DNA of 64,000 nucleotides, from contig NZ_CP034363.1 in the NCBI RefSeq assembly GCF_007981265.1, forward strand, positions 4,030,001 to 4,094,000. Reading direction: 5' to 3'. Positions within the stretch are counted from its first letter, which is position 1; every line of letters starts with the position of its first letter. The position numbers were made by a program, and so were the translations under genes. The notes beneath the pieces were generated by a model. That model saw only the letters and a list, made by a program, of their open reading frames with translations. It did not search any database and was not told the DNA's origin. Origin of the DNA: Pantoea sp. CCBC3-3-1. GTDB lineage: Bacteria; Pseudomonadota; Gammaproteobacteria; Enterobacterales; Enterobacteriaceae. Shown one piece after another: positions 21,131 to 32,052 of this stretch.

Positions 21131-22262
21131 TCTGCCGCCACTCAGCCTTTATATCCACATTCCCTGGTGCGTGCAGAAATGCCCTTACTGCGATTTCAAC
21201 TCGCATGCGCTTAAGGGCGAAGTGCCGCATGAAGAGTATGTGCGCCATCTGCTGGCCGATTTGGATATCGATCTGCCTCTGATGTCCGGCCGTGAAGTGA
21301 GCACCATTTTTATCGGCGGCGGCACGCCAAGCTTGTTGAGCAGTGAAGCGATGCAGATGCTGCTGGATGGTGTGCGGGCACGTCTTCCGCTGTCGCCAAC
21401 GGCTGAAATCACCATGGAAGCGAATCCGGGCACCGTGGAAGCAGACCGCTTCAGCGGCTATCAGCGAGCCGGTATCAATCGCATCTCTATTGGCGTGCAA
21501 AGTTTCAGCCAGCAGAAGCTGACGCGTCTGGGACGCATTCACGGCCCTGATGAAGCCAAACGCGCGGCGCATTTGGCTACGGATTTAGGCCTGCGTAGTT
21601 TTAATCTCGATTTGATGCACGGTCTGCCGGATCAGTCGCTGGACGAAGCGCTGAGCGATCTGCGCCAGGCGATTGAGCTGAATCCGCCTCATCTTTCCTG
21701 GTATCAGCTGACCATCGAACCGAATACGCTGTTTGCTTCCCGTCCGCCGATTCTGCCGGATGACGATGCGCTCTGGGATATTTTTGAACAGGGTCATCAG
21801 TTACTGACCGCGGCGGGTTACGAGCAGTATGAAACCTCCGCCTATGCTAAACCGGGCTACCGCTGTGAGCACAACCTCAACTACTGGCGCTTTGGCGACT
21901 ATCTGGGGATTGGCTGCGGCGCGCACGGGAAACTGACACAGCCGGATGGACGTATTGTCCGTACCAGCAAGACGAAGCATCCGCGTGGGTTTATGGCGGG
22001 TAACTATCTGGACAAGCAGTATGACGTTGCGGATAAAGAGAAGCCGTTCGAGTTCTTTATGAGCCGTTTCCGCCTGCTGGAAGCCGCGCCGCGCGAGGAG
22101 TTCGGCCGCTACACCGGCCTGGCCGAAGAGGTTATTCGTCCGCAAATCAACGAAGCGCTGGCAAAAGGTTATCTCACAGAGACCGCAGAACACTGGCAGA
22201 TCACCGAGAAAGGAAAACTGTTCCTGAACTCGCTGCTGGAGCTGTTTTTGGCAGAAGAGTAA
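21123..22262 (+). CDS. hemW: Heme chaperone HemW
   Basis: Radical-SAM-family protein that binds and transfers heme to respiratory targets; it resembles coproporphyrinogen dehydrogenase HemN but is a chaperone. The 379-residue chain carries the [4Fe-4S] motif C-X3-C-X2-C in [12 protein letters not shown] at about residues 17-24 and the [10 protein letters not shown]-binding loop. The C-terminal HemN domain is present. The HNLNYWR segment is conserved in HemW. The gene overlaps rdgB by eight bases. Confidence 0.95.
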   Translation: MHNLPPLSLYIHIPWCVQKCPYCDFNSHALKGEVPHEEYVRHLLADLDIDLPLMSGREVSTIFIGGGTPSLLSSEAMQMLLDGVRARLPLSPTAEITMEANPGTVEADRFSGYQRAGINRISIGVQSFSQQKLTRLGRIHGPDEAKRAAHLATDLGLRSFNLDLMHGLPDQSLDEALSDLRQAIELNPPHLSWYQLTIEPNTLFASRPPILPDDDALWDIFEQGHQLLTAAGYEQYETSAYAKPGYRCEHNLNYWRFGDYLGIGCGAHGKLTQPDGRIVRTSKTKHPRGFMAGNYLDKQYDVADKEKPFEFFMSRFRLLEAAPREEFGRYTGLAEEVIRPQINEALAKGYLTETAEHWQITEKGKLFLNSLLELFLAEE

Positions 22263-22323
22263 TCTGTCATTCCTGCCAACCGTGCTGCGAGCCTTCGATT
22301 AAGCTGGCAGCACGGCCTCTCGT

Positions 22324-23037
22324 TTATTTCATCCCGTTTATCAACGATTTACGCTGTTGCTCCAGGCTGGTAACACGATTACACACCTCGTGGCCGAAAT
22401 TCTGGAAATCCGCTTCCTGATTGCTCCATTCAGCCTGCACCGCCTGCTGTAGGCCACCAAGGCTTCCCATCATCGCCTGCAAAGAGTTGCCGCCGCTGGA
22501 TGGCTGAGTGCCCATTTCATTGAGGCTGTCCTGCACGATGCCGCCCAGCGCGCTTTGCACCAGGCGTTCACCGTCCTGACGAACCTGTTGAATAGCCTGA
22601 TGATGGAAGGTCAGGCCGTCGCTGCGGCGTTCGATAATGCGGCTCATTTGCTGTTTTAACTGCTCGTCCAGCTTAGTCAGCCGACTACGAACCTTGCTGC
22701 CCTGCCCCAGTTTCTCAACAATCACCCTGTCCAGCGCCACACGGCCTTTTTCAAGACGCTGGTGAGCGCCTTGATCGATCCAGGGTAAATCGCGGCGTAA
22801 TGCAGCCTGATAATCGATCGCTGTTTGCCGGGTGGCATTGTCTGGTTTGATCGACTGCCCGTTGCGCTGCACATCACCGGTTGGGGTAATGACAAGATTA
22901 CCGCTGGCACCAACCACCTGTACCGTCTGAGGAGAAATAACAACGTCATCCTGAGGATTCACGCTACATTGGTAATCAGCCTGCGCCTGACCCGCCGCAA
23001 CCAGTAAGAATGCCCCTACGACCATCGCTTTACGCAT
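22324..23037 (-). CDS. yggN: Periplasmic DUF2884 protein YggN
   Basis: Exported protein of unknown function. From the ATG at 23037 the product starts MRKAMVVGAFLLVAAGQAQA, a standard signal peptide ending in AQA, and totals 237 residues. The mature part is rich in Q/R/E helices and has the conserved YQAALRRDLPWIDQGA segment of DUF2884. It lies downstream of yggL in the same direction with a 63-bp gap. The E. coli genes yggM and ansB, which usually adjoin it, are not here. Confidence 0.9.
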   Translation of the reverse strand: MRKAMVVGAFLLVAAGQAQADYQCSVNPQDDVVISPQTVQVVGASGNLVITPTGDVQRNGQSIKPDNATRQTAIDYQAALRRDLPWIDQGAHQRLEKGRVALDRVIVEKLGQGSKVRSRLTKLDEQLKQQMSRIIERRSDGLTFHHQAIQQVRQDGERLVQSALGGIVQDSLNEMGTQPSSGGNSLQAMMGSLGGLQQAVQAEWSNQEADFQNFGHEVCNRVTSLEQQRKSLINGMK

Positions 23038-23100
23038 CTTGCCTCCATTGAATAAAAAGGCCACGCAAGCGTGGCCTCAGAATACTGACAAACTCAACTA

Positions 23101-23427
23101 TTAGTCCCACCAGACGTCAAAAAGTTCGGTCACCTGAACATTGGTCAGTTTGTGATCCTCAAGCCATTTACGCACCAGCTCGCGATGCTCATCGGTACAC
23201 TTGCCAATCTGCTGCAGGCAGACCAAACCTTCCCAATGCAGATAACCGCTGCCATCGAAAGCCAGGCCGTTGGGGTCGATCACTTCTTCAATCAGCGCAT
23301 CAACGGTTGTATCGATCGTTTCACTGCTGCTGCCTTCCGGGAAAGAGAAGCCCACGGAAAAGCCCAGTTCCTGAAACTCATCAATATGCATTTTTTTACG
23401 CAAACGACGACTGCGTTGGGTAGCCAT
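23101..23427 (-). CDS. yggL: 50S-associated protein YggL
   Basis: DUF469-family small protein (108 residues) reported to associate with the large ribosomal subunit. It is recognised by the basic N-terminus RSRRLRKKMHIDEFQELGF and the C-terminal VTELFDVWWD. The ATG shares its A with the trmB stop codon (TAATG), so translation is probably coupled to trmB. Confidence 0.93.
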   Translation of the reverse strand: MATQRSRRLRKKMHIDEFQELGFSVGFSFPEGSSSETIDTTVDALIEEVIDPNGLAFDGSGYLHWEGLVCLQQIGKCTDEHRELVRKWLEDHKLTNVQVTELFDVWWD

Positions 23428-24146
23428 TATTTAATCCTCTCAAACATCAAATCCCATACACCGTGACCAAGACGCTGTCCACGCTGCTCAAATTTCGTTA
23501 ACGGGCGCGAGTCCGGACGCGGCACGTAATCAAGCGTCGGCGACTGGTTTTTAAAGCCGGAAATCGAGCTCATGACTTCCAGCATATGCACGGCATAAGC
23601 TTCCCAGTCGGTAGCCATGTGGAATACACCACCCAGCTTCAGTTTACGCATTACCAGCTCAGCAAAAGCTACCTGAACAATGCGACGCTTGTTATGACGC
23701 GCTTTATGCCAGGGATCCGGGAAAAACAGCTGCACCATACGCAGCGAGTGATCCGGGATCATCTTATCCAGCACGTCCACCGCATCGTGACACATCACGC
23801 GCAGATTCTCCACGCCAGCCTCATGCGCAGTGCTAAGGCAGGCACCTACGCCAGGCGAGTGCACTTCAATACCAAGGAAGTTCTGCTGGGGGTTCGCTGC
23901 CGCCATCGCCACCAGCGAGGCGCCCATCCCAAAGCCGATCTCCAGAACCACAGGCGCTTCACGGCCAAACAGTTCCGCCAGATCCACCGGCTCAGGCTGA
24001 TACTCCACCCCTTTTACCGGCCAGAAATGGTCCAGCGCATGCTGCTGGCCTTTCGTCAGGCGGCCCTGACGACGTACGAAGCTGCGAATACGGCGCATTG
24101 GACGGCCGTCTTCGTCAAACTCCGGTGTAATAACATCATTCTTCAT
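23427..24146 (-). CDS. trmB: tRNA (guanine46-N7)-methyltransferase
   Basis: SAM-dependent enzyme making m7G46 in the variable loop of tRNAs. The product from the ATG at 24146 ([10 protein letters not shown]) has 239 residues, equal to E. coli TrmB. The SAM motif [12 protein letters not shown], the [15 protein letters not shown] segment and the catalytic [14 protein letters not shown] motif are visible. The longer reading from 24185 would use a non-canonical start and is not favoured. It is divergent from mutY. Confidence 0.97.
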   Translation of the reverse strand: MKNDVITPEFDEDGRPMRRIRSFVRRQGRLTKGQQHALDHFWPVKGVEYQPEPVDLAELFGREAPVVLEIGFGMGASLVAMAAANPQQNFLGIEVHSPGVGACLSTAHEAGVENLRVMCHDAVDVLDKMIPDHSLRMVQLFFPDPWHKARHNKRRIVQVAFAELVMRKLKLGGVFHMATDWEAYAVHMLEVMSSISGFKNQSPTLDYVPRPDSRPLTKFEQRGQRLGHGVWDLMFERIK

Positions 24147-24298
24147 GTTTTGCCTGCTGGTCTGCAATATCTGGAAAACGGGCATTATGCAAAGTTACAG
24201 CGGTTAAGCAAGCCCTGGAAAGTTCCGGTTTACAGCATAGTTGGTCTGTGCTGGAATCCCAGCCTGATTTTTTAATTCTTACTGGAAATCTCTGAAAC

Positions 24299-25387
24299 AT
24301 GATGCAAGCGCCGCAGTTCTCACGGCAGGTACTGGACTGGTATCAGCGCTTTGGCCGTAAAACCCTGCCGTGGCAACAGGAAAAAACGCCTTATAAAGTC
24401 TGGCTTTCTGAGGTTATGCTACAACAAACCCAGGTAGCGACCGTTATCCCCTATTTTGAACGGTTTATGACGCGCTTCCCCACGGTAGCCGATCTGGCAG
24501 CCGCACCGCTTGATGAGGTGCTGCATCTGTGGACCGGGCTTGGCTACTATGCCCGCGCACGAAATTTACATAAAGCCGCCATCATGGTGGTAGAAAAGCA
24601 TGCGGGCACATTCCCGGAGACGTTTGAAGAAGTAGCGGATTTGCCTGGCGTGGGCCGCTCAACGGCTGGCGCTATTCTTTCTCTTTCTCTTGGCAAACAT
24701 TTTCCCATCCTCGACGGCAACGTGAAGCGCGTGCTGGCCCGCTGCTACGCCGTTGCAGGCTGGCCGGGAAAAAAAGAGGTAGAAAAACGCCTGTGGCAAA
24801 TCAGCGAAGAGGTGACGCCAGCCGAAGGCGTCAGCCAGTTTAACCAGGCGATGATGGATCTTGGGGCGATGGTCTGCACGCGCTCAAAACCAAAATGTGA
24901 AATTTGCCCGCTGAATCTCGGCTGTATAGCTTACGCCAACGGCAGCTGGGCTAATTATCCCGGCAAGAAACCAAAACAGACGCTGCCCGAGCGCACCGGC
25001 TGGATGCTGATGATGCAGCGCGACGAGAAGGTCTGGCTGGAACAGCGGCCTCCGGTGGGCCTGTGGGGCGGGCTGTTCTGCTTCCCACAATTTGCTACCC
25101 GCCCCGAGCTGGAGCAGTGGCTCCAGCAGCGCGGGATCGATGCGGCCTCACTGTCGCAGGGCATCGCTTTTCGCCACACCTTCAGCCATTTTCACCTGGA
25201 TATCGTGCCAATGTGGCTGAAACTGCCTCAGGCCAGCGCCGCAATGGATGAACCCGCTGGTCTCTGGTATAACTTAGCGCAGCCGCCGTCCGTCGGGCTG
25301 GCCGCCCCGGTGGAACGCCTGCTACAGCAGCTGCGTCAGCCGCAACAAACCGCGCTGGCTCTCCGCGCGACAGATGAGGAAGAATAA
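24299..25387 (+). CDS. mutY: Adenine DNA glycosylase MutY
   Basis: Base-excision repair glycosylase removing adenine opposite 8-oxoguanine. The 362-residue protein has the helix-hairpin-helix [13 protein letters not shown] with catalytic Asp in [12 protein letters not shown]. The [4Fe-4S] motif C-X6-C-X2-C-X5-C is in [17 protein letters not shown], and the C-terminal NUDIX-like 8-oxoG recognition domain contains [10 protein letters not shown]. It is about 12 residues longer at the C-terminus than E. coli MutY. The stop overlaps the yggX start (TAATG), so the repair and iron genes are coupled. Confidence 0.97.
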   Translation: MMQAPQFSRQVLDWYQRFGRKTLPWQQEKTPYKVWLSEVMLQQTQVATVIPYFERFMTRFPTVADLAAAPLDEVLHLWTGLGYYARARNLHKAAIMVVEKHAGTFPETFEEVADLPGVGRSTAGAILSLSLGKHFPILDGNVKRVLARCYAVAGWPGKKEVEKRLWQISEEVTPAEGVSQFNQAMMDLGAMVCTRSKPKCEICPLNLGCIAYANGSWANYPGKKPKQTLPERTGWMLMMQRDEKVWLEQRPPVGLWGGLFCFPQFATRPELEQWLQQRGIDAASLSQGIAFRHTFSHFHLDIVPMWLKLPQASAAMDEPAGLWYNLAQPPSVGLAAPVERLLQQLRQPQQTALALRATDEEE

Positions 25388-25659
25388 TGAGCAGAACTAT
25401 TTTTTGCACGTTCCTGCAACGTGATGCTGAAGGACAGGATTTCCAGCTTTATCCCGGCGAAGTGGGCAAGCGTATCTATAACGAGATCTCGAAAGAGGCC
25501 TGGTCGCAGTGGATGAGTAAGCAAACCATGCTGATTAACGAAAAGAAGCTCAGCATGATGAACCCGGAAGACCGCAAACTGCTTGAGCAGGAGATGGTGA
25601 AATTCCTGTTCGAAGGACACGACGTCCATATCGAAGGTTTTACCCCGCCAGAAGAATAA
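25387..25659 (+). CDS. yggX: Iron-trafficking/oxidative-damage protection protein YggX
   Basis: Small protein (90 residues) of the YggX family that protects iron-sulfur clusters from oxidative damage. It is recognised by [19 protein letters not shown], with the conserved Cys7, and by [18 protein letters not shown]. Overlap with mutY, itself an Fe-S enzyme, and position before mltC match the enterobacterial order. Confidence 0.96.
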   Translation: MSRTIFCTFLQRDAEGQDFQLYPGEVGKRIYNEISKEAWSQWMSKQTMLINEKKLSMMNPEDRKLLEQEMVKFLFEGHDVHIEGFTPPEE

Positions 25660-25710
25660 TCAAAAGGCCTCGCCACAGAGGCCCTCTCAGTTTGGGCGAA
25701 GCACGACATA

Positions 25711-26790
25711 ATGAATAAGAAGCTGATAGGTTTACTGGTTATTGCGCCGTTGTTGATCTCCTGCTCCAGCAATAAAAAGCCGGTTTTCCATGAAGAATGG
25801 GTTAAGGACACCAACGGATTCGATATCCTGATGGGGCAGTTTGCCCACAACATCGAAAATATCTGGGGCATTAACGAGGTGCTGATCGCTGGCCCGAAAG
25901 ATTACGTAAAATATAGCGATCAATATTACACCCGCAGCCATATCAACTTTGATGCCGGTTCCATCACTATCGAGACCATTGCCGGAACCGATCCGATGGC
26001 CAGCCTGCGTCAGGCAATTATCACCACGCTGTTGATCGGTGAAGATCCTGGCAATGTCGATCTTTATTCCGATGCCAACGATATCCAGCTTGGTCAGGAG
26101 CCGCTGCTGTACGGCCAGGTGTTAGATAATACCGGTCAGGCGATCCGCTGGCAGGGTCGTGCCGCCAGCTTCGCCGATTACCTGATCCAGAATAAACTTC
26201 AGCGCCGTAATTCAGGCCTGCATGTTATCTGGTCGGTGACCATCCCGATGGTACCTAACCATTTGGATAAGCGTGCGCATAAATATCTGCCGATGGTACG
26301 TAAAGCGGCTGAAAAATATGGCGTCGATCAGTCACTGATCCTGGCGATTATGCAGATCGAGTCGAGCTTTAACCCTTATGCCGTCAGTCATTCCGACGCG
26401 CTGGGACTGATGCAGGTTGTACAGCATACCGCAGGCGTGGATGTGTTCCGCATGAAGGGTAAATGGGGCAAGCCAAGCCGCAGCTATCTGCTGGATCCGG
26501 AAAATAATATCGATGCCGGAACGGCCTATCTTTCTATCTTGCAGGGCAGTTACCTGGGCGGCATTACTAATCCGATTTCGCGGCGCTATGCGGTCATCAC
26601 CGCTTACAACGGCGGTGCAGGCAGCGTGCTGAAAGTGTTCTCCAGCGATAAGGGGCGGGCCTTTAACGCCATTAATGACCTGTCGCCGGCTGAAGTTTAT
26701 CAGACGCTGGCCACTAACCATCCTTCTGCTGAATCACGTCGCTACCTCTACAAAGTGAGCAACGCGCAGAAAAGCTATCACCGTTATTAA
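25711..26790 (+). CDS. mltC: Membrane-bound lytic murein transglycosylase C
   Basis: Outer-membrane lipoprotein cleaving the MurNAc-GlcNAc bond of peptidoglycan to form 1,6-anhydro ends. The 359-residue protein has a lipobox LLISC with Cys18, an N-terminal DUF3393 domain, and an SLT domain from about residue 190. The catalytic Glu is in [16 protein letters not shown], followed by SDALGLMQV and a late [12 protein letters not shown] motif. Downstream there is a hairpin and then the convergent PEP-hydrolase-like gene. Confidence 0.96.
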   Translation: MNKKLIGLLVIAPLLISCSSNKKPVFHEEWVKDTNGFDILMGQFAHNIENIWGINEVLIAGPKDYVKYSDQYYTRSHINFDAGSITIETIAGTDPMASLRQAIITTLLIGEDPGNVDLYSDANDIQLGQEPLLYGQVLDNTGQAIRWQGRAASFADYLIQNKLQRRNSGLHVIWSVTIPMVPNHLDKRAHKYLPMVRKAAEKYGVDQSLILAIMQIESSFNPYAVSHSDALGLMQVVQHTAGVDVFRMKGKWGKPSRSYLLDPENNIDAGTAYLSILQGSYLGGITNPISRRYAVITAYNGGAGSVLKVFSSDKGRAFNAINDLSPAEVYQTLATNHPSAESRRYLYKVSNAQKSYHRY

Positions 26791-26836
26791 CCGCAACGGG
26801 CAGTTCGCTGCCCGTTACTGTTCCCGGTTTGTCGGC

Positions 26837-26865
26837 AAAAAAAACGGCGACTCTGAGAGTCGCCG
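26837..26865 (-). terminator. Terminator of the Tm-1-like operon
   Basis: CGGCGACTCT / AGAGTCGCCG stem with eight consecutive A on the plus strand, that is a T-run after the hairpin on the minus strand. It lies 36 bp past the stop of the leftward TIM-barrel gene and is a textbook Rho-independent terminator. Confidence 0.92.
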
Positions 26866-26900
26866 GTGGATAAGGGGAAATTCCCCAGTCTTGGCAAAAA

Positions 26901-27728
26901 TTAAAGACTTATATTTTTAAATTTTCTGGTTGTTTCGGTCAGTGCGACTTCCGTTGGCAACCGCTCCATGGAGCTGGCACCGTAAAATCCATCACACTGC
27001 GGGCAGTGGCTAAGTATGTACTGCGCATCTTCAGGAGTTGAGATGGGCCCTCCATGACACAACACAATCACATCCTTGCGTACACGCTTTGCAGCCTCTG
27101 CCCACTGGTTAATAAGCGGCACGCAATCTGATAACTTAAGTGCCGTTTCTGCACCAATATTGCCGCCGGTAGTCAGCCCCATATGCGGCACGATAATATC
27201 TGCGCCCGCTTCGGTCATGGCCACGGCATTTTCTTCGCTAAATACATAGGGCGTAGTGAGCAGGCCTTTTTGATGAGCCAGGCGTATCATTTCCACTTCC
27301 AGCCCATAGCCCATGCCGGTCTCTTCAAGGTTTGCCCGGAAGTTGCCGTCAATCAGGCCCACGGTGGGGAAATTTTGTACGCCGGAGAAACCCATCGCTT
27401 TTAAATCATCAAGAAACTTATCGAAATGACAGAAAGGATCGGTGCCATTGACGCCAGCCAGCACCGGCGTGTTTTTCACTACCGGCAGGACTTCTTTCGC
27501 CATATCCACGACAATTTCGTTTGCATTGCCATAGGCGAGAAGGCCAGCAAGTGAACCGCGTCCGGCCATGCGATAGCGGCCTGAATTATAAATCACTATC
27601 AGGTCGATGCCGCCAGCTTCTTCACATTTTGCAGAGAGTCCGGTACCCGCACCGCCGCCGATGATAGGTTCACGGCGCGCAATCATTGCGTTAAATTTAG
27701 TCAGTATCTCCTGACGGGTAAAAGCCAT
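26901..27728 (-). CDS. Phosphoenolpyruvate hydrolase-like TIM-barrel protein
   Basis: 275-residue protein of the PEP-hydrolase/TIM-barrel family (Pfam PF09370 type), recognised by [37 protein letters not shown] sequence near residues 20-55, ending motif [18 protein letters not shown] and [14 protein letters not shown]. The true substrate is not known to me. It follows the Tm-1-like gene by two bases, so they form one transcription unit. In tomato Tm-1 the same two domains are fused in one polypeptide, which implies that these two proteins act together. The pair occupies the locus where E. coli has nupG. Confidence 0.8.
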   Translation of the reverse strand: MAFTRQEILTKFNAMIARREPIIGGGAGTGLSAKCEEAGGIDLIVIYNSGRYRMAGRGSLAGLLAYGNANEIVVDMAKEVLPVVKNTPVLAGVNGTDPFCHFDKFLDDLKAMGFSGVQNFPTVGLIDGNFRANLEETGMGYGLEVEMIRLAHQKGLLTTPYVFSEENAVAMTEAGADIIVPHMGLTTGGNIGAETALKLSDCVPLINQWAEAAKRVRKDVIVLCHGGPISTPEDAQYILSHCPQCDGFYGASSMERLPTEVALTETTRKFKNISL

Positions 27729-27730
27729 CG

Positions 27731-28951
27731 TTAAAACTCCTTCTCGACCAGCTGTTGAAACTGTTTGACCGCCGCGACCGCAAACTGCGGATCGTTGATG
27801 TTAAAAGGCAGACGCAGAATTTTACGGCTTTCGGTCTGTTGGACGTGAGCTTCCAGCGTGGTGATAAAGGCCTGACTGGCTTCTGGCGACCAGAAGGGCT
27901 GTCCCGGCGCATCCAGTAGTGAGAAGCCGCCTTCTGGGATCAGGAAAACAAGATTGCCGTCACAGCGATTAAGCTTTTCAGCGATCCACTTCGCCATCGC
28001 CACATTCTCTTCCGCCGTGGTGCGCATCAACGTCACCTGAGCATTGTGATGATAGAACAGGCGCCCGGCATATTTTTGCGGCACCGTAGACTGATGGCCG
28101 AAATTAACCATATCCAGTGCACCGCATGACATCACGCAGGGAATGCGTTTGTTTGCCACCGCGTCAAAACGCGTTTCATCACACGCCAGCACGCCATCAA
28201 ACAGCATGTCGCACACTTCTGTCGTGGTCAGATCCAGCAGGCCTGACAGCATACCGCTGTCTGCCAGCTTCTCCATGGCTTTACCACCGCTGCCCGTGGC
28301 ATGAAACACCAGACAGTCGTAATCGTCTTCCAGCATCGCACTGACGGTCTGAATACAGGGTGTTGTCACCCCAAACATGGTCAGCCCAAGCGCAGGCTTA
28401 TCCGCCGCATTCTCTTCCAGGGGAAAAAGCACCGCGCCAGCGATTTGATTCGCCGCGTTGCCCAGCACCTGACGTGAGATGCGGTTAAGCCCGGCAACAT
28501 CAGTGACAGAATAAATCATGCTGATATCGCTGGCACCCACGTAGCCAGAAATATCACCGGATGCCATCGTCGACACCATCACTTTGGGTATACCAACCGG
28601 TAGCGCCTGCATGGCAGGCGTGATTAACGCCGTGCCGCAGGAGCCGCCCATCCCAATGACGCCTGCCAGATCTCCTCTTTTAGTGAGGAAAGTCTTAAAT
28701 GCCAGTGCCATAGCATCAATAGCTTTTCCACGGTCACCGCAGAACACGGCATCGCGTCCGTTGGGATGAAAATCAGCAATCAGTTCAGGAGGAAAATCAG
28801 CCTGCGAAGCGGTGCTAACTAATTGAGTAGACAGGTCAACCGTGAGTACGTTAGCCCCTGCCTTGCTCAGGCAATCGCTAACATAAAACAGTTCCCTTCC
28901 TTTAGTATCTGCTGTAGCAACAACGTAAATATAGCGAGTATTAATAGTCAT
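27731..28951 (-). CDS. Tm-1-like ATP-binding domain protein (UPF0261)
   Basis: 406-residue protein of the UPF0261/Tm-1 N-terminal family. Recognisable features are the N-terminal [20 protein letters not shown] segment, the [10 protein letters not shown] loop, [18 protein letters not shown], the [14 protein letters not shown] motif and the C-terminal [16 protein letters not shown]. The family binds ATP in the tomato resistance protein, but its bacterial metabolic role is not established. It is the first gene of a two-gene leftward operon, divergent from a TetR-type regulator that probably controls it. Confidence 0.8.
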   Translation of the reverse strand: MTINTRYIYVVATADTKGRELFYVSDCLSKAGANVLTVDLSTQLVSTASQADFPPELIADFHPNGRDAVFCGDRGKAIDAMALAFKTFLTKRGDLAGVIGMGGSCGTALITPAMQALPVGIPKVMVSTMASGDISGYVGASDISMIYSVTDVAGLNRISRQVLGNAANQIAGAVLFPLEENAADKPALGLTMFGVTTPCIQTVSAMLEDDYDCLVFHATGSGGKAMEKLADSGMLSGLLDLTTTEVCDMLFDGVLACDETRFDAVANKRIPCVMSCGALDMVNFGHQSTVPQKYAGRLFYHHNAQVTLMRTTAEENVAMAKWIAEKLNRCDGNLVFLIPEGGFSLLDAPGQPFWSPEASQAFITTLEAHVQQTESRKILRLPFNINDPQFAVAAVKQFQQLVEKEF

Positions 28952-29045
28952 AGTCGTAACAACACCCTGTTATCAGACGTAATAAAGACTTGATAAAACA
29001 ACAATAAAAAAGTAAATACGTCATTGGGTTTTTACACCCTTTCAT

Positions 29046-29085
29046 GATGAGATAACAGTATCATCTTCATCATTGATAAATCAAT
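29046..29085. promoter_or_regulatory. Candidate operators between the Tm-1-like operon and its TetR regulator
   Basis: Two inverted repeats lie in the 284-bp divergent gap: GATGA-N10-TCATC at 29046-29065, and the perfect palindrome ATTGATAAATCAAT at 29072-29085. TetR-family proteins normally bind such sites near their own divergent promoters. Assignment is by position and symmetry only. Confidence 0.45.
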
Positions 29086-29235
29086 TGAATGGAATTTACG
29101 TCTCACAAGGATGTTGGCTATGCTTACTGATGGAACCTGTCCTGCAGGCTCTGGCGGCGATACCCGTGATTATCCCGCCTGCCGTCATCAATGGCTTGAA
29201 TAACAAGCAGATTTAATCGTAAAAATGAGGTTATT

Positions 29236-29868
29236 GTGGAGCAAAGGGATTCCGCTGGGGTTAAAATTCTGACCGCCACACGTGCAAGAACACGTCGCTT
29301 ACTGATTGAAACAGCAATGAAAATGTTCGACAGCGGCGCGTTCCCATCCATTACCGAAGTTGCCGCCGTTGCCCAGCTTTCTCGTGCAACAGCCTATCGC
29401 TATTTCCCTACCCAAAGTGCGCTGGTCTCCGCCATTGTTACGGAAACCCTCAGCCCGATTAAAAGCTGGCGACCTTCACAAGAAGAGGTGGGGGATCGTG
29501 TTGAAGAGCTGCTGACCTTCGCTTTTCCGCGCATGCTTGAACACGAAGGGACACTGCGAGCGGCACTGCATCTTTCCCTAACGCAATGGGCGCAGTCGCA
29601 GTCTAATGACAACCCGGACAAAGAAAAGCTGGTGCGAGGAAATCGTAAAGCCTTGTTGCAGCACGTGGTTGAACCTTTACACAGCGAATTGCCGCCCCAT
29701 CTCGTTGAGCGCGTCGTGCATGCCCTGTCGCTGGTGTACGGTTCAGAAATTTTCCTGGTCATGAAAGATATCTGGGGATGCGATAACGATCAGCTTCAGG
29801 ATATCGGCAAATGGATAGCGAAAGCGATCATTCGCCAGGCCAGAGAAGATTCTGAGGCACTGAGCTAG
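29236..29868 (+). CDS. TetR/AcrR-family transcriptional regulator
   Basis: 210-residue regulator with an N-terminal helix-turn-helix of TetR type, at about residues 20-65: LLIETAMKMF, then ITEVAAVAQLSRATAYRYFPT, the typical recognition helix ending in YRYF. The C-terminal ligand domain is not assignable to a known effector. The start is GTG at 29236, eight bases after GAGG. It is divergent from the Tm-1-like/PEP-hydrolase-like pair and so is likely its repressor. It converges on speC, with a strong hairpin between them. Confidence 0.88.
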   Translation: MEQRDSAGVKILTATRARTRRLLIETAMKMFDSGAFPSITEVAAVAQLSRATAYRYFPTQSALVSAIVTETLSPIKSWRPSQEEVGDRVEELLTFAFPRMLEHEGTLRAALHLSLTQWAQSQSNDNPDKEKLVRGNRKALLQHVVEPLHSELPPHLVERVVHALSLVYGSEIFLVMKDIWGCDNDQLQDIGKWIAKAIIRQAREDSEALS

Positions 29869-29877
29869 CTGCCCTGT

Positions 29878-29900
29878 AGCAGGGGGTGCCCCCCCCTGCT
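29878..29900. terminator. Bidirectional hairpin between the TetR gene and speC
   Basis: AGCAGGGGG / CCCCCTGCT stem with a short loop between two convergent genes. It lacks long T-tracts but is very stable. Confidence 0.7.
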
Positions 29901-29907
29901 GGCAAAA

Positions 29908-32052
29908 TCAGCCGTTGATCATATAGCCCATCAAACGCTTAACGCCGTTTTCGTCCGTTTCGGCATAGACGCCTTGAAGTTCGGGCGAGAAGCCGGGCAG
30001 TAGATTCAGCCCCTCTTCCAGCGCAAGGAAATAGCGTTGCACCGCCCCGCCCCAAACTTCGCCGGGGACCACGCAAAGCACGCCCGGTGGATAAGGTAAT
30101 GCGCCCTCTGCGGCGATCCGCCCTTGTGCTTCAGCGATCGGCACCAGTTCGACATTGCCGCGAATAAACTCCCGGTTTGCATCCTGAGGGTTCATTGCCA
30201 CAGCTGGTAAACTTTCCTGGCGGAACATCGCTTTCTGCAAGTCCTTCACGCCGTGGCTGACGTAAAGCTGATGCATCTCCATGCAAAGGCGGCGTAGCGT
30301 ATAACCTTCGTAACGCGCTGCATTCTTGCGGTAAATAGTGGGCAGCACATCGCGTAACAGCGCATCTTCCTTGATATGTTGTTCAAACTGCGCCAGTTTC
30401 GCCACCAAATGCGCCATTTTCTCCACGCTTTCTGCCGGGGTGAGCAGGAACAGAATCGAGTTAAGATCGCATTTCTCCGGCACTACGCCATTTTCGCGCA
30501 GATAGTTCGCCAGGATGGTGGCCGGAATACCAAACGACGCATACTGGCCGCTGGCGGCATCAATTCCCGGCGTCGTCAGCAGCAGCTTGCAGGGATCGAT
30601 CAGATACTGATCCCGCTCGTAGCCAGCAAAACCGTGCCAGGCAGCACGAGGCGCAAAACTGAAATAGCGCGCGTCTGAGGCGATGGTTGCGGTTGGCGCA
30701 TCCTGCCAGGGTTGCCCTTCTACCTCGTCAGGAATAAAAGGTTTGATCATCTCGCATTTGGCAAGGATCGCCTTACGCGCATCAATGCCTAACGTAACGC
30801 ATTCGTGCCACAACCGGCGGCCCGCTTCGCCCTGATGCATTTTGGCATTCACGTCCAGCGCCGCGAACAGCGGATAAAACGGGCTGGTTGAAGCATGCAG
30901 CATAAAAGCATTATTGAGCCGCTTATGGCTGCAAAAACGCTGCTGACCACGAATGTGATTGTCTTTTTTGTGGATCTGCGAAGTCTGCGAGAAGCCCGCC
31001 TGCTGCTTGTGCACCGACTGCGTTACAAAAATACCGGGGTCGTTCTCGTTCAGCGTCAGCAACAGCGGCGAACAGGCTTCCATCACGGGAATAAACTGCT
31101 CGTACCCCACCCAGGCTGAATCAAACAGGATGTAGTCACACAGATGACCAATGCTGTCGATCACCTTACGCGCGTTATAAACCGTGCCGTCGTAGGTCCC
31201 GAGCTGGATAACGGCCAGACGGAAAGGACGTGCTTCCGTGACCCGCTCAGGCGCGACCTGGGCGATTTGCTGACGCAGATAAGCTTCATCAAAACAGTGG
31301 GCGTCAATACCGCCAATAAACCCAAACGGGTTACGTGCCGTTTCCAGATAAACAGGCGTCGCGCCAGCCTGAATCAATGCGCCGTGATGATTCGATTTAT
31401 GGTTATTACGGTCAAACAGCACCAGATCGCCACGCGTCAGCAGCGCATTCGTCACCACTTTATTGGCGCTGGACGTGCCGTTCAGCACAAAATAGGTTTT
31501 GTCGGCGTTAAATACTTTGGCCGCAAATTTTTGCGCATCCTTGGCCGATCCTTCGTGGATCAGCAGATCGCCTAATTTGACGTCGGCGTTGCACATATCG
31601 GCACGAAAAACGTTCTCACCGAAGAAATCATAAAACTGACGGCCGGCCGGATGCTTTTTGAAGAACGCGCCGCCCTGATGGCCCGGACAGGCAAAAGTAC
31701 TGTTATCCATCGCCACATATTTAGTTAGCGTCTCGAAAAATGGCGGTAACAGGCCGGACTGATAGTGTGAGGCAGCCGCTTCCAGCCTGGCGGCATCATC
31801 CGCTTCACCGGTCAATAAACCCGTCACCTCGGGTAAATCCTGCGCCTGGTCAGCGTCATCCAGGGCAATAAAGACCGGCAGATTAAACCCGGTGTGGCGC
31901 AGCAGAGCCAGCATGCCGCTGCGTGAGTCTGCAACGGAGACGACCACCGCCGCCACATCAGTAAAATCGGTTTTTTCCAGCGTGACGACTTCGCGCCCGG
32001 TCTGGAGATGGATGGCCACAGTGGTGCTGGCTGCAATTTTCAAAGGTGTCAT
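29908..32052 (-). CDS. speC: Ornithine decarboxylase (constitutive)
   Basis: PLP-dependent fold-I decarboxylase producing putrescine from ornithine. The 714-residue protein has the wing-domain N-terminus with DFTDVAAVVVSVADSRSG, the substrate segment NSTFACPGHQGGAFFKKHPAG and the PLP lysine in VTQSVHKQQAGFSQ. The DPCKLLLTTPGID and C-terminal ALPYPPGVLCVVPGE motifs are also present. The start is the ATG at 32052 (MTPLKIAAST); a TTG six codons upstream is less likely. Position next to tRNA-Phe supports speC rather than the inducible speF. Confidence 0.95.
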   Translation of the reverse strand: MTPLKIAASTTVAIHLQTGREVVTLEKTDFTDVAAVVVSVADSRSGMLALLRHTGFNLPVFIALDDADQAQDLPEVTGLLTGEADDAARLEAAASHYQSGLLPPFFETLTKYVAMDNSTFACPGHQGGAFFKKHPAGRQFYDFFGENVFRADMCNADVKLGDLLIHEGSAKDAQKFAAKVFNADKTYFVLNGTSSANKVVTNALLTRGDLVLFDRNNHKSNHHGALIQAGATPVYLETARNPFGFIGGIDAHCFDEAYLRQQIAQVAPERVTEARPFRLAVIQLGTYDGTVYNARKVIDSIGHLCDYILFDSAWVGYEQFIPVMEACSPLLLTLNENDPGIFVTQSVHKQQAGFSQTSQIHKKDNHIRGQQRFCSHKRLNNAFMLHASTSPFYPLFAALDVNAKMHQGEAGRRLWHECVTLGIDARKAILAKCEMIKPFIPDEVEGQPWQDAPTATIASDARYFSFAPRAAWHGFAGYERDQYLIDPCKLLLTTPGIDAASGQYASFGIPATILANYLRENGVVPEKCDLNSILFLLTPAESVEKMAHLVAKLAQFEQHIKEDALLRDVLPTIYRKNAARYEGYTLRRLCMEMHQLYVSHGVKDLQKAMFRQESLPAVAMNPQDANREFIRGNVELVPIAEAQGRIAAEGALPYPPGVLCVVPGEVWGGAVQRYFLALEEGLNLLPGFSPELQGVYAETDENGVKRLMGYMING

